Source: JBCCGL01 sp039029275 (GTDB lineage Bacteria > Pseudomonadota > Gammaproteobacteria > JBCCGL01). From it: a DNA stretch of 64,000 bases. The stretch covers positions 194,480 through 258,479 of the forward strand of contig JBCCGL010000009.1 of the NCBI GenBank assembly GCA_039029275.1, given 5' to 3'. Position 1 is the stretch's first letter. Each line of letters opens with the position of its first letter. Below are positions 25,602 through 34,385 of this stretch, piece after piece. The notes under the pieces are model-generated. The model did no database searches. It was given only the letters and a program-made list of their open reading frames with translations, and was not told the DNA's origin. A program made the position numbers and the translations under genes.

Positions 25602-27149
25602 TTAATACCACTGATCTTTCATTGATGATTTCTTGCGCGCGATAAAATCCAATAGCGCTTCATCGATAGACTCATCCAGAGGTGGAGCTTCGTACGCCTG
25701 CAACATTTTTTTCCATCGCGTATGCGCCCGCGCCTGCATATCCTCGCCACCATCGTCGGTCCACTGCTCAAAAGAATTGTTATCTGCAAGTTCGGCGCGG
25801 TAGTTCGCAGTTTTAAAATTACTCATTGTGTGCGCAACACCGAGAAAGTTGTTGCCGATCCCGGCCTCGCGATGCGCGTCGCCACCAAGCGCATTGTCGT
25901 CCAGAACCATACCCTGTGCCATGCGAGCCACGGCGCCGCAGTTATCGGCATCCATCACGAATTTTTCGTAGCCGATTGTGAGTCCACCCTCCAGCCATCC
26001 CGCCGACTGAAAGATGAAATTCGCGCCCGCCATAACCGCTGGATACATCGTGTTGACCGACTCCTGCAGGGCTTGCGCGTCGGCGATTTTTGATGCGGTC
26101 AGGTGACCGCCGCAACGAAACGGCAGGCCCATTCGTCGGCAAAGTTGCGAAATCGCGAGGGTCGCCAGCGTGGATTCGGGCGTGCCGAAGGTGGGCGCGC
26201 CGGATTTCAAATCCATCGTCGTAAGAAAACTGCCGTACACCACCGGTGCCCCTTTTTTAACCAGTTGCGTGAGTGCAATGCCGACTATCGCCTCGGCGTG
26301 CGCCTGGGCAATAAGCGCGGGTTGCGTCACCGGCGCCATCGCACCTCCGAGAATGAAAGGTGACACGACCGTGCCTTGATTCGCCCCCGCATACGCACGC
26401 AGCGCACCCGTCATTGTGTCGTCGTACACCAGGGGTGAGTTCACGTTAATATTGCCCTGAATCACCATGTGCTCGCGCATAAAGTTCTCGCCGAAAACAA
26501 GCCGCGCCATCGCCAGCGAGTCCTCGGCGCGTTCCGGTGCTGTTACCGATCCCATAAACGGTTTATCCGAGTAGCGTATGTGCGCGTAAACCATATCCAG
26601 ATGGCGTTTATTGACAGCGACATCGACCGGCTCGCACACCGTTCCACTCTGGTGATGCAGCGACGGCGTCAGGTACGTGAGCTTGATAAAGTTTTGAAAA
26701 TCCTCGACCGTGCCGTAGCGCCGCCCTTTTTCCAGATCTGTGACAAACGGCGATCCGTACGCCGGCGCAAGGATCAGGCTATCCCCGCCAATTTGAATAT
26801 TGTTGCGTGGGTTGCGCGCATACATGGTGTAGGTTTTCGGCGCGGTCGCGCACAGCGATTGCACATGACCGGGATCAAAGCGAATGCGTTCGCCCTTGAC
26901 GTCGGCACCCGCCTGCTTAAACAGGTCGAGCGCGACCGGATCATCGCGAATCTCCATGCCGATGTCCGACAAAATCCAGTTCGCCTGCTGCTCCAGTTTG
27001 TCCAGCTCTTCCTGGTTCAATAGCTCGTAAGGGGGAATCTTGCGCGTAATGTAGGCGGGCGCGGTTGGCGCTGCTTGCGCGGCACTAGCACGCACCGAAC
27101 GGCGTCTTGGGCGTCGAGAATCGGATGGGATTATGTCGGCTACGGGCAT
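25602..27149 (-). CDS. MttB superfamily methyltransferase, non-pyrrolysine
   Basis: The protein is 515 residues from the ATG at 27149. The frame is open to an ATG at 27245, but that ATG lies inside the operator palindrome and the added 32 residues look non-coding. An Arg/Ala-rich N-terminus precedes the MttB barrel (LEQQANWILSDIGMEI, GGDSLILAPAYGSPFVTDLEKG, MLPGL-like AQALQESVNTMYPAVMAGANFI). There is no internal amber codon. It is the first gene of an operon with the GcvT-like gene and is divergent from a LysR-type gene that is the likely regulator. The substrate is probably a small methylated onium compound, by family. Confidence 0.82.
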   Translation of the reverse strand: MPVADIIPSDSRRPRRRSVRASAAQAAPTAPAYITRKIPPYELLNQEELDKLEQQANWILSDIGMEIRDDPVALDLFKQAGADVKGERIRFDPGHVQSLCATAPKTYTMYARNPRNNIQIGGDSLILAPAYGSPFVTDLEKGRRYGTVEDFQNFIKLTYLTPSLHHQSGTVCEPVDVAVNKRHLDMVYAHIRYSDKPFMGSVTAPERAEDSLAMARLVFGENFMREHMVIQGNINVNSPLVYDDTMTGALRAYAGANQGTVVSPFILGGAMAPVTQPALIAQAHAEAIVGIALTQLVKKGAPVVYGSFLTTMDLKSGAPTFGTPESTLATLAISQLCRRMGLPFRCGGHLTASKIADAQALQESVNTMYPAVMAGANFIFQSAGWLEGGLTIGYEKFVMDADNCGAVARMAQGMVLDDNALGGDAHREAGIGNNFLGVAHTMSNFKTANYRAELADNNSFEQWTDDGGEDMQARAHTRWKKMLQAYEAPPLDESIDEALLDFIARKKSSMKDQWY

Positions 27150-27223
27150 GAGATATCGGCATTGTGTTTTTGCAGATTTAAGCAATAGATGGCAACTGCA
27201 GACAATCGAAAAGATTTGCACAT

Positions 27224-27246
27224 ATTGTTTAAATTGTTTAAACAAT
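27224..27246. promoter_or_regulatory. Operator-like palindrome between the LysR and MttB genes
   Basis: ATTGTTTAAACAAT at 27233-27246 is a perfect 14-bp palindrome, preceded by a partial copy of its left arm (ATTGTTTAAA at 27224-27233). It ends 4 nt before the LysR start codon and lies about 75 bp upstream of the preferred MttB start. Divergent LysR genes usually bind such shared regions, so this is a likely site for autorepression and for control of the MttB operon. Confidence 0.6.
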
Positions 27247-27250
27247 AAAC

Positions 27251-28138
27251 ATGCCGTCGCAATATTTCGATCACCTGCGCGTTTTTACGCTGGTTGCGCA
27301 ACACAAGAGTCTGACCGATGCGGCTGACGCACTTCATCTAACCAAAGGAGCTGTGAGTTACCAAATCAGCAAACTCGAGGAGCGTTTAGGGTTTGCCGTA
27401 TTCCGGCGCAGCAAAACCGGGATACAGCTCACCGAGAAAGGGCGCGAGCTGTACAAAATATCTGCACAGGCCTTTGACGCATTGGACGCCGGGATAGAGG
27501 CCCTGCAAGAGTCACGTCATGCGGTTATCACAATCGGCATGACCACCTATTTTGCCTCGCGCTGGCTGTCGCCGCGGTTGATGAATTTCACCAGTACCCA
27601 TCCCGATATTGGTTTGCGCTTGCAGCCCACGACGGGTCTGGTTGACCCGGCCAAAGAAGGTATCGATATGCTGATTCGCTGGGGCGATGGCCGATGGAGC
27701 GATCTGGAAATCGCGCCGTTGTTTATGAGCCCAGTTGCGCCAACCTCTGGACAGTCGATCGCTCAGCGCGTTGATCACGAAGGACTCGAACACGTTTTGA
27801 AGAACAGCATTTTGTTGCACGACTACGAAGGCAGTCATGCGTGGCGCGATTGGCACGATGCCGCAGGTATTGCGTACAAACCCGATGCGGAGGCGCTCGT
27901 TATCCCGGACCCCAATGTGAGGGTGCAGGCCGTAATCGACGGGCAGGGCATCGCCTTGAACGACGGTTTAGTCGATGCCGAGATTCGACAGGCGCAGCTC
28001 ACTCGGCTTTCTGATTCCGTTTTGGAAAAATACGGCTACTTTCTCGCCTACCCAAAAGACGCGTTGGATAGCCCGGCGCTGCGTGCGTTTCACGACTGGC
28101 TTCTAAGTGAAGTGCGGCAGTCTGAGTTGACAATTTGA
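27251..28138 (+). CDS. LysR-type transcriptional regulator
   Basis: The 295-residue protein has the N-terminal LysR winged helix (LTDAADALHLTKGAVSYQISKLEERLGFAVFRR) and a co-inducer domain close to the GcvA/AmpR branch (ITIGMTTYFASRWLSPRLMNF, DMLIRWGDGRW). It is divergent from the MttB-GcvT operon and followed by the DddP-like gene. No ribosome site separates the palindrome from the ATG, so a leaderless message or a later start is possible; the ATG fits the family's usual start. Confidence 0.9.
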   Translation: MPSQYFDHLRVFTLVAQHKSLTDAADALHLTKGAVSYQISKLEERLGFAVFRRSKTGIQLTEKGRELYKISAQAFDALDAGIEALQESRHAVITIGMTTYFASRWLSPRLMNFTSTHPDIGLRLQPTTGLVDPAKEGIDMLIRWGDGRWSDLEIAPLFMSPVAPTSGQSIAQRVDHEGLEHVLKNSILLHDYEGSHAWRDWHDAAGIAYKPDAEALVIPDPNVRVQAVIDGQGIALNDGLVDAEIRQAQLTRLSDSVLEKYGYFLAYPKDALDSPALRAFHDWLLSEVRQSELTI

Positions 28139-28266
28139 GTGACGAGAGTTTTCGTTCGTGATCGGCACGCCAGACGCACGAGTCGTCACGCATTTTGATT
28201 TTGCCTCGAATCCGGTATACAAGGCGTTAAATTCGGCGCACCAGTGTGCGAGGGTGAATCACAGCG

Positions 28267-29508
28267 TTGACCAGACCACCGGCATTTAGTATCGAAATCG
28301 GCGAGGACGACTGGAGCCAGCTGCACCTGTATCGCGCCTTACCCGAGATCGATTACACACGCATGATGCGCTATCGCTTGCAGCGTGTTCGCGAGCAGTT
28401 GCGCGTCGCGGGGGCGAGCATGGGTATGTTTGTCAGCCCGGTTAGCTTGCGCTACATCGCCGACTATCGCGGATACGCGCTGTTCCAGTCGCATATCCCC
28501 AGCTCATACATGTTTGTCGCGGCCGACGGCCCGGTTGTGATGCACGGGATTTTTGGCGATCCGCCGGCTAACGTCGATGCAATCCGGCCTTCGCGGCCAA
28601 TCGCGTATTTTCACGCGGGTCCGAGGATGGGTGCGCACGCAAGGCTGCTGGCCGAGGACATAAAACGATTTTTGTCAGAAATCGGAACCGATAATCGACG
28701 CGTGGCGCTTGAGTACGTGAACCCCAGCTTGACCCGCGCACTGCTCGACCTCGGTCTGGATGTTATCGACTCGGCTGACCTCATCGAAGAAGCGCGCATC
28801 ATAAAATCCGAGGACGAGCTGAGTTGCATGCACTGGTCGATAGCGGTCGCCGAACTCGGCATTGAAAAAATGCGCGTCGCGGCCAAGCCCGGGGTTACGG
28901 AATTGCAGCTGTGGGCCTTGCTCAACTACACCAACCTCGCCAACAACGGCGACTGGCATGACGGGCGCATGCTGTCGTCGGGTGACAAGATCAACCCGTG
29001 GTACCAGGAGGCCTCGCCGCGCAAGATTGAAGCGGGGGATCTCGTTGGATTCGATACCGACATGGTTGGCCCGTACGGCTACTGCGCGGACATTTCGCGC
29101 ACATTTCTGTGTGGTTCAGGCGCACCAACTGCGCGGCAAAAGTACCTGTACCGACAGGCGTACGCGGAGATCGAACACAATCTCACGCTCGTGCGCGATG
29201 GCATCACGCTTGAGGAGTTTGGCGAGCAGGCCTTCGTGCAGCCCGAAGAATTTCACACCAATCAGTACACCTGCATATTTCACGGGGTGGGTATGTGCGA
29301 TGAGGCGCCAAAATTGTATTACCCGCGCGACCGCGAAGCGCGCGGCTACCCGGACACTTTGCGCGAGAATATGGTGATCTGCATGGAGAGCTACGTGGGT
29401 GCCGTCGGGGAACGCGACGGCGTCAAACTCGAACAGCAAGTGCGCGTAACCAAAGACGGCTACGAATTACTGTCAACCTCCGCGCTCGAAGCGGCGTTAC
29501 TGGACTAG
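28267..29508 (+). CDS. dddP: M24-fold protein, DddP-type dimethylsulfoniopropionate lyase candidate
   Basis: The 413-residue protein has the M24 creatinase/prolidase fold. Its metal ligands would be Asp263, Asp265, Asp275, His339, Glu374 and Glu389. The FDTD pair differs from ordinary M24 peptidases, which have one Asp 11 residues before the next. These spacings equal those I recall for the Ruegeria lacuscaerulea DddP ligands (295, 297, 307, 371, 406, 421), and Tyr334 and Asp345 fall where its substrate Tyr366 and catalytic Asp377 lie. DddP cleaves DMSP to dimethyl sulfide and acrylate. The start is TTG, since an in-frame stop lies just upstream. It may instead be a related hydrolase. Confidence 0.6.
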   Translation: MTRPPAFSIEIGEDDWSQLHLYRALPEIDYTRMMRYRLQRVREQLRVAGASMGMFVSPVSLRYIADYRGYALFQSHIPSSYMFVAADGPVVMHGIFGDPPANVDAIRPSRPIAYFHAGPRMGAHARLLAEDIKRFLSEIGTDNRRVALEYVNPSLTRALLDLGLDVIDSADLIEEARIIKSEDELSCMHWSIAVAELGIEKMRVAAKPGVTELQLWALLNYTNLANNGDWHDGRMLSSGDKINPWYQEASPRKIEAGDLVGFDTDMVGPYGYCADISRTFLCGSGAPTARQKYLYRQAYAEIEHNLTLVRDGITLEEFGEQAFVQPEEFHTNQYTCIFHGVGMCDEAPKLYYPRDREARGYPDTLRENMVICMESYVGAVGERDGVKLEQQVRVTKDGYELLSTSALEAALLD

Positions 29509-30494
29509 CGCATCGCCTGTTGTCGATTGCGCCGCTCTTGCAAGGGCGCATGCCCAAACTGACGGCGATAATCGCGCGCAAAGTGCGAGAGCGATTGAAA
29601 ACCGCAGGCGGTGGACACGTCTCTGACGCTGAGTGTGGTTTGAATCAACAGTTGTTGGGCGCGCCGCAGGCGCAGGAATCGGTAGTGCCGAATTACCGAA
29701 CGCCCGATGTGGATGTCAAACAAGCGTGCGAGCTGGCGCTTTGATATTTCAATTCTGCTGGCGAGTTGATCGAGTGAAAGCGGCTCGTCCATCGTGTTTT
29801 CCATCAGGGTAACGGCGGACACAACCCTGGGATGTCTGAACTGCTGAAGGAATCCTTCAGGCATTCGCTGTTCGTCCATGCGTGCACGCACGCGCGAAAG
29901 GTTGTACTGCTCAGATACCGACGCAACGACATCGCCGCCGAGCCGCTCCTCAATCAGATGCAACATGAGATCGATGCACGCGGTAGCTCCCGCACACGTG
30001 ATTCTGCCGCCATCGATTTCGAACAGATTTGCGGTGACGCGAAGCGCGGGGAACTGTTCGCGCAAAGCGCTGAGACTCTCCCAATGAACCGTGCACTTCG
30101 AGTCATCCAGAAGGCCGGCGCGCGCCAGAATGAACGTCGCGGTGCTCAGCGCACCGATCCGCGTGCGGGTTGTTGACAAGCGTTGCAGCCAGGCGACGAT
30201 CCGACGATCATCAAAACGTTGGATACCGACACCTGCGCAGACAAAAACAGCGTCAAAGTTGGCGGGTTCGGCTAATCCCTGATCGACCTCAATTCGCGCG
30301 CCAGCGCTGGACTGAACTGGATTTCCGTCTTCAGAAACGAATCGCCAGCGATAAACCGAACGACCGGTTACTCGATTCGCCTGCCGCAGCGGCTCGATAA
30401 ACGAGGCAAAGCTCATCATCGAAAAACCCGGAATCAGGATGAGGCCGAATGTTTCGGCTTCGTCGCGTTCTACAGCTATTGCTTTGGGTTTCAT
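29505..30494 (-). CDS. GlxA-family AraC-type transcriptional regulator
   Basis: The 329-residue protein has an N-terminal DJ-1/GATase-like domain (FGLILIPGFSMMSFASFIEPLRQAN, DAVFVCAGVG, GALSTATFILARAGLLD) and a C-terminal AraC pair of helix-turn-helix motifs (LDQLASRIEISKRQLARLF, VRDVSTACGFQSLSHFARDYRRQFG). Members such as GbdR and CdhR control betaine and carnitine catabolism, which fits the Rieske gene opposite. The ATG at 30494 is preferred; a GTG at 30506 is in frame. Its 3' end overlaps that of the DddP-like gene by 4 nt. Confidence 0.88.
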   Translation of the reverse strand: MKPKAIAVERDEAETFGLILIPGFSMMSFASFIEPLRQANRVTGRSVYRWRFVSEDGNPVQSSAGARIEVDQGLAEPANFDAVFVCAGVGIQRFDDRRIVAWLQRLSTTRTRIGALSTATFILARAGLLDDSKCTVHWESLSALREQFPALRVTANLFEIDGGRITCAGATACIDLMLHLIEERLGGDVVASVSEQYNLSRVRARMDEQRMPEGFLQQFRHPRVVSAVTLMENTMDEPLSLDQLASRIEISKRQLARLFDIHIGRSVIRHYRFLRLRRAQQLLIQTTLSVRDVSTACGFQSLSHFARDYRRQFGHAPLQERRNRQQAMR

Positions 30495-30647
30495 CTTTAA
30501 CCACACAGATCACGCTTCGGGTTAACCAAAACCGCGCTAAATGGCAAAAATAGGCGATTTAGCGGCAATTTACTATTGTCGAGCGAAAAATGATCTCTAT
30601 AGAATCAATGCAGAATTTTCAGAAGTGACCAATACAGGAACGACACA

Positions 30648-31784
30648 GTGCTATCACTCGATGAAGTTCGCGCGGTCAACGCACCGATCGCCAGCGCGAT
30701 AGGATTGCCAAATCGGGCCTACGTTGGCGATGAGTTTTACTCGATCGAATGCCAACACGTGATGGGCGCGGGCTGGATCGGAATAGCGTTTGAAAATGAC
30801 GTCGTTTCACCGGGTGATCTATTCCCAGTCGAGGCCGCCGGGCAGCCACTTGTTGTGGTTCGCGACAATGACGACAAAATCAGGGTATTCCACAACGTCT
30901 GTCGTCATCGCGGCACCACGCTGGTCGATCAGCCCTGCTCAAAGCGCCAACAGATTGTGTGCCCCTATCACGCCTGGACTTACGCGCTGAACGGCGAGCT
31001 CAATGCAACGCCTAATTTTCGCGGGCCAGAGGTCCGAGAGCGGGTCGCCTTCCCGCGCGGCAGTCAGGACTTGGTCGAAGTGCGTTCCGCGATCTGGAAC
31101 CACATCATCATGGTCAATCTCTCCGGCAGCGCTGTGCCCTTGTCGCAGTGGACGCAGGAGATCGATCAGCGCTGGTCGGGTTACGATTTTGCCGACACGT
31201 TTCCCGGCTACGACATGACGTACGACATCGACGCCAACTGGAAGCTCACTCTGGAGAATTTTCTCGAGAGCTATCACCTGCCAACAGTACACCCCGGGCT
31301 CAACGCGTATTCGCCGCTGCACGATCACGAAGTCCTGGTGCAGGATCGCATCATGGGTCAGATCAGCCTCAACTATCAGCCCGATGACAGCGGCAAGGGC
31401 CTGCCGTGTTTCCCCGATCTACCCGACGACCGGCGCCGACGTGCCGAATACCTGCTGCTGTTTCCCAATCTCATGCTGTCGGTAACGCCGGATCACTTCC
31501 GCGTTACGCTGGTGTTGCCCTCGTCGCCGCGACACACTCACCAGCGCTGGCGGTTTTTCTTTGTTGGTGAAGACTGTCAGGACGATCGATTTTCGAGCGC
31601 GCGCACGGGTGTTGCAAACCGGATCGACACCTACACCCAGGAAGACATTGCCATTCTGGAAAGACTACAGGCTGGACGTCATTCATCCGCCTACGACGGG
31701 GGTCGGTTTTCACCGTATCACGAGACCACAACACACCATTTTCAAAAGCTGGTGGCCAACGCAATCGAAGCCGCGCAGGGCTAA
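30648..31784 (+). CDS. Rieske oxygenase alpha subunit of the quaternary-ammonium type (GbcA/CntA/Stc2-like)
   Basis: The 378-residue protein has a Rieske site at Cys85, His87, Cys105 and His108 (CRH and CPYH). The mononuclear iron site follows in LENFLESYHLPTVH with His210 and His215. The residue bridging the two centres is Glu207, where ring-hydroxylating dioxygenases usually have Asp; Glu is a feature of oxygenases that attack carnitine, glycine betaine and stachydrine. It probably oxidises an N-methyl or C-N bond. The start is GTG with AGGA 8-9 nt upstream. The gene is divergent from the GlxA-type regulator. No reductase gene is seen next to it. Confidence 0.8.
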   Translation: MLSLDEVRAVNAPIASAIGLPNRAYVGDEFYSIECQHVMGAGWIGIAFENDVVSPGDLFPVEAAGQPLVVVRDNDDKIRVFHNVCRHRGTTLVDQPCSKRQQIVCPYHAWTYALNGELNATPNFRGPEVRERVAFPRGSQDLVEVRSAIWNHIIMVNLSGSAVPLSQWTQEIDQRWSGYDFADTFPGYDMTYDIDANWKLTLENFLESYHLPTVHPGLNAYSPLHDHEVLVQDRIMGQISLNYQPDDSGKGLPCFPDLPDDRRRRAEYLLLFPNLMLSVTPDHFRVTLVLPSSPRHTHQRWRFFFVGEDCQDDRFSSARTGVANRIDTYTQEDIAILERLQAGRHSSAYDGGRFSPYHETTTHHFQKLVANAIEAAQG

Positions 31785-31854
31785 GCGCAGGCTTTCACAG
31801 TTCGACCGCGTCAGCGCGGGGGCAAGCCAAGTCAAAACACAGGAAGACCGTAAA

Positions 31855-32244
31855 ATGACGACTGATACGTTCAATCGCGGACTAAAAATCCGCAAAGCCG
31901 TACTCGGAGACGAACACGTCGACGCGAGTTTTGAAAACGCCAGCGATTTTTCGCAGCCGTTGCAGGATCTGGTGACGGAATTTTGTTTCGGAGCCGTCTG
32001 GGGCCGCGAAGGGCTGTCAAAACGCGACCGCAGTCTGATCAACATCGCGCTACTCGCCGCTGCCGGTCGCTCGCACGCGCTTTCGCACCACGTGCGCGCG
32101 GCGGTAACTAACGGCGCAAGCGAAGAGGAAATTCGTGAGACGCTGGTTCACGTTATTCCGTACGCTGGGTTCCCTGCTGCGTTTGACGCGTTCGAAGTCG
32201 CTGAACGAGCGCTTTATCCCGAGCGGGCGAAAGAGGTCGAATGA
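31855..32244 (+). CDS. Carboxymuconolactone decarboxylase family protein
   Basis: The 129-residue protein fits the single-domain CMD family in length: FNRGLKIRKAVLGDEHV, FCFGAVWGREGLSKRDRSLINIALLAA, HVRAAVTNGASEEEIRETLVHVIPYAGFPAA. There is no CxxC, so AhpD-type peroxidase activity is unlikely, and a decarboxylase or unknown lyase role is possible. AGGAAG lies 8 nt before the ATG at 31855. It follows the Rieske gene by 70 nt and is probably transcribed with it. Confidence 0.85.
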   Translation: MTTDTFNRGLKIRKAVLGDEHVDASFENASDFSQPLQDLVTEFCFGAVWGREGLSKRDRSLINIALLAAAGRSHALSHHVRAAVTNGASEEEIRETLVHVIPYAGFPAAFDAFEVAERALYPERAKEVE

Positions 32245-32278
32245 TGACAACCACAGTGCGACTGTGAAGGTTTAAGTG

Positions 32279-32920
32279 ATGCAAGATTCCGATACTGGGT
32301 GGCAGCAAAGAGCTGCACGCGTTATGTCAGCGAGCTCGGAAGAGGAAGTCCGCGACGGCTATGATCAATGGGCCACGCAATACGATGACGACCACGCCAG
32401 TTTTGGCCTGCTCCTTTTGGCGCATTTGGTCGGCCTGTTTTGCCGTCACGTGCCGCGCGGTGCTGACCCTGTTCTCGATGCCGGCGCCGGCACTGGGCGC
32501 CTTGGCGAGGTTTTATCACTTCACGGGTATGACAATTTCGTCGGGTTGGATTTATCACCCGGAATGCTGGAGGTCGCTGAACAAAAACCGATGTACTCGC
32601 AAACACACGTTGCGCGCCTGGGCGACCGCTTGGACTTCGACAACGGCACATTTCCGGTTGTTGCATCGCTTGGTGCGTTTGCCCCGAATCTCGCCAAAGC
32701 CGACGCCTTCGACGAGTTGATCAGAGTCACCCAACCCGGCGGTTTACTGGTGCTCAGTTTACGCGCGGGAAAAGAACCCGAAACCGGCTTTAACGCGCGT
32801 CGATCCCAACTCGAGGCGGAAGGTCGATGGCAGCTTGAAGACTGCATCGAAGAGTTCGTCTCGCACCCGGAACTCGACGCCAAAATTTTATATTCCGTCT
32901 ACGTTTATCGAAAACCTTAA
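32279..32920 (+). CDS. Class I SAM-dependent methyltransferase
   Basis: The 213-residue protein has motif I VLDAGAGTGRLGEVL, then FVGLDLSPGMLEVAEQK and a later LIRVTQPGGLLVLSLR, the usual order of small-molecule methyltransferases. The N-terminal YDQWATQYDDDH is common in this group. The substrate is unknown. ATG at 32279 is preferred (AAGG 8 nt upstream) over GTG at 32276. It follows the CMD gene by 34 nt and may be the last gene of that unit. Confidence 0.85.
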   Translation: MQDSDTGWQQRAARVMSASSEEEVRDGYDQWATQYDDDHASFGLLLLAHLVGLFCRHVPRGADPVLDAGAGTGRLGEVLSLHGYDNFVGLDLSPGMLEVAEQKPMYSQTHVARLGDRLDFDNGTFPVVASLGAFAPNLAKADAFDELIRVTQPGGLLVLSLRAGKEPETGFNARRSQLEAEGRWQLEDCIEEFVSHPELDAKILYSVYVYRKP

Positions 32921-33142
32921 TTCAGGCGCTTCCAAAAAATCGATTGAAAGGAATCAATCCGGAAAGTACACAATCGCGCGTATTCACAGCGTTGTGAATT
33001 ATTTACCGACCATCCCCACGTAATCCCCACATTTCGGCCAAGCTTGTGCCCAGGTCACTCTCCACAATTGCGTTCACGGTTTAAGCGGGTCATCCGCCAC
33101 CGGTTGTGACTCACTTTCAGATAACTCAATTGGAGAAACACA

Positions 33143-33979
33143 ATGACACAAGCAAATGCAGCACACATGACGGACACGGGTCCGGATTACGTTCAAATCA
33201 AGACCAAGCAGCAGGGCGCGTGGTCGTCTGGTGATTACGCAAAAGTGGGGGTTACCCTGCAAATAACCGGCGAAGTCCTGTGCGAAAGCATGGATCTCCG
33301 CGCTGGTGCGAGCGTACTCGATGTGGCAGCGGGTAACGGCAATGTCACGCTCGCCGCCGCACGCCGTTTCTGCCGGGTCACATCGACAGATTACGTGCCC
33401 GCGCTTTTGGAAGATTCCAAACGCCGCGCAGAGGCAGAAGGGCTGCCGGTTGAATACCAGCAGGCCGACGCAGAGAAGCTGCCGTTTGCAGACGCGATGT
33501 TCGACAACGTGGTGTCGACGTTTGGGGTGATGTTCGCGCCGGATCAATTCACGGCTGCATCCGAGCTTGCGCGCGTGTGCAAACCGGGCGGAACAATCGG
33601 AATGGCGAATTGGACGCCGGACAGCTTTATCGGGCAGCTGTTCAAAACGATCGGTGGATATGTGCAACCACCCGTTGGAGTCCAGTCTCCCGCGCGTTGG
33701 GGCAGTGAAGACTTTTTGAACGACGCGTTCGCGCATCAAGTGAAAAGCATTTCGACAGAGCGCAAGTCGTTCGCATTTCGCTATCAGTCTGCAGAACACT
33801 GGTTGGATATTTTCCGCACCTTTTACGGGCCGGTTCTGAAAGCGTTTGAAGCGGTCGGTGCTGAAAAAGGCGACGCCCTCGCTGCTGAAATCATGGAGCT
33901 GATCGTGCGATTCAACGTGTCTGGCGACGCCACGATGGTCGTTCCATCAGATTATCTGGAAGTGATTATCAAACGTTAA
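33143..33979 (+). CDS. UbiE-like class I SAM-dependent methyltransferase
   Basis: The 278-residue protein has motif I VLDVAAGNGNVTLAAA, VTSTDYVPALLE, the acidic motif YQQADAEKLPFADAMFDNVVSTFGVMF and ELARVCKPGGTIGMANW. The order and sequence suit UbiE/Coq5-like methyltransferases acting on small molecules. The 222-nt spacer upstream shows no gene. A 7-bp GC hairpin (33989-34010) lies between it and the next small gene, which may be co-transcribed. Confidence 0.85.
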   Translation: MTQANAAHMTDTGPDYVQIKTKQQGAWSSGDYAKVGVTLQITGEVLCESMDLRAGASVLDVAAGNGNVTLAAARRFCRVTSTDYVPALLEDSKRRAEAEGLPVEYQQADAEKLPFADAMFDNVVSTFGVMFAPDQFTAASELARVCKPGGTIGMANWTPDSFIGQLFKTIGGYVQPPVGVQSPARWGSEDFLNDAFAHQVKSISTERKSFAFRYQSAEHWLDIFRTFYGPVLKAFEAVGAEKGDALAAEIMELIVRFNVSGDATMVVPSDYLEVIIKR

Positions 33980-33988
33980 TACGGTTTT

Positions 33989-34010
33989 CCCGCCGGCCAG
34001 GGTCGGCGGG
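33989..34010 (+). other. GC-rich hairpin between the UbiE-like gene and the next small gene
   Basis: CCCGCCG, an 8-nt loop and CGGCGGG form a stem 10 nt after the stop codon. No T-tract follows, so it is more likely an RNA-stabilising structure than a terminator. Confidence 0.4.
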
Positions 34011-34037
34011 TATCGATTCAATATCAGGAGAATGATT

Positions 34038-34373
34038 ATGGTTTCAATTGCATTACAAGATGCGCAGTGGGTCGAACAGTCCGCTGCAAATAATTTCACG
34101 CCGAGTCGGGTCAGCCGGACTCTGACGTGTTCCTTGGACGAATTTGCCGAGCAACTCGGACCGCGTATGAAATCGGGTGTGATTGGTGATTACAACACGC
34201 CGAGCAGGTTTGCGGTTACGGGTAAATACGGTTCTGCGATCGTGTCGTGCTACGACGGCAGTGCAACAAATCGTTTGCGCGTGAATATCGAATTTATTCG
34301 CAAAAACTCTGCGGAGCAACAGCGATTTCTGCATCAATTCGACACAGCTTTTGCTGCTGATCGGGACGGATGA
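34038..34373 (+). CDS. Small protein of unknown function
   Basis: The 111-residue protein starts MVSIALQDAQWVEQSAANNF. It has no signal peptide, membrane helix or motif that I recognise; alternating strands near GKYGSAIVSCYD and LRVNIEFIRK suggest a small alpha/beta fold. AGGAG stands 7 nt before the ATG at 34038; an ATG at 34032 is too close to it. The stop codon lies in the loop of the terminator. It follows the UbiE-like gene by 58 nt and may form a unit with it. Confidence 0.65.
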   Translation: MVSIALQDAQWVEQSAANNFTPSRVSRTLTCSLDEFAEQLGPRMKSGVIGDYNTPSRFAVTGKYGSAIVSCYDGSATNRLRVNIEFIRKNSAEQQRFLHQFDTAFAADRDG

Positions 34374-34385
34374 ATCCGTCCCGAT
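34360..34385. terminator. Bidirectional terminator between convergent genes
   Basis: ATCGGGACGGA, loop TGAA and TCCGTCCCGAT make a perfect 11-bp stem followed by TTATATACTTT on the plus strand. The stop codon of the upstream small gene is inside the loop, and the stop of the minus-strand regulator lies directly after the stem. Confidence 0.75.
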
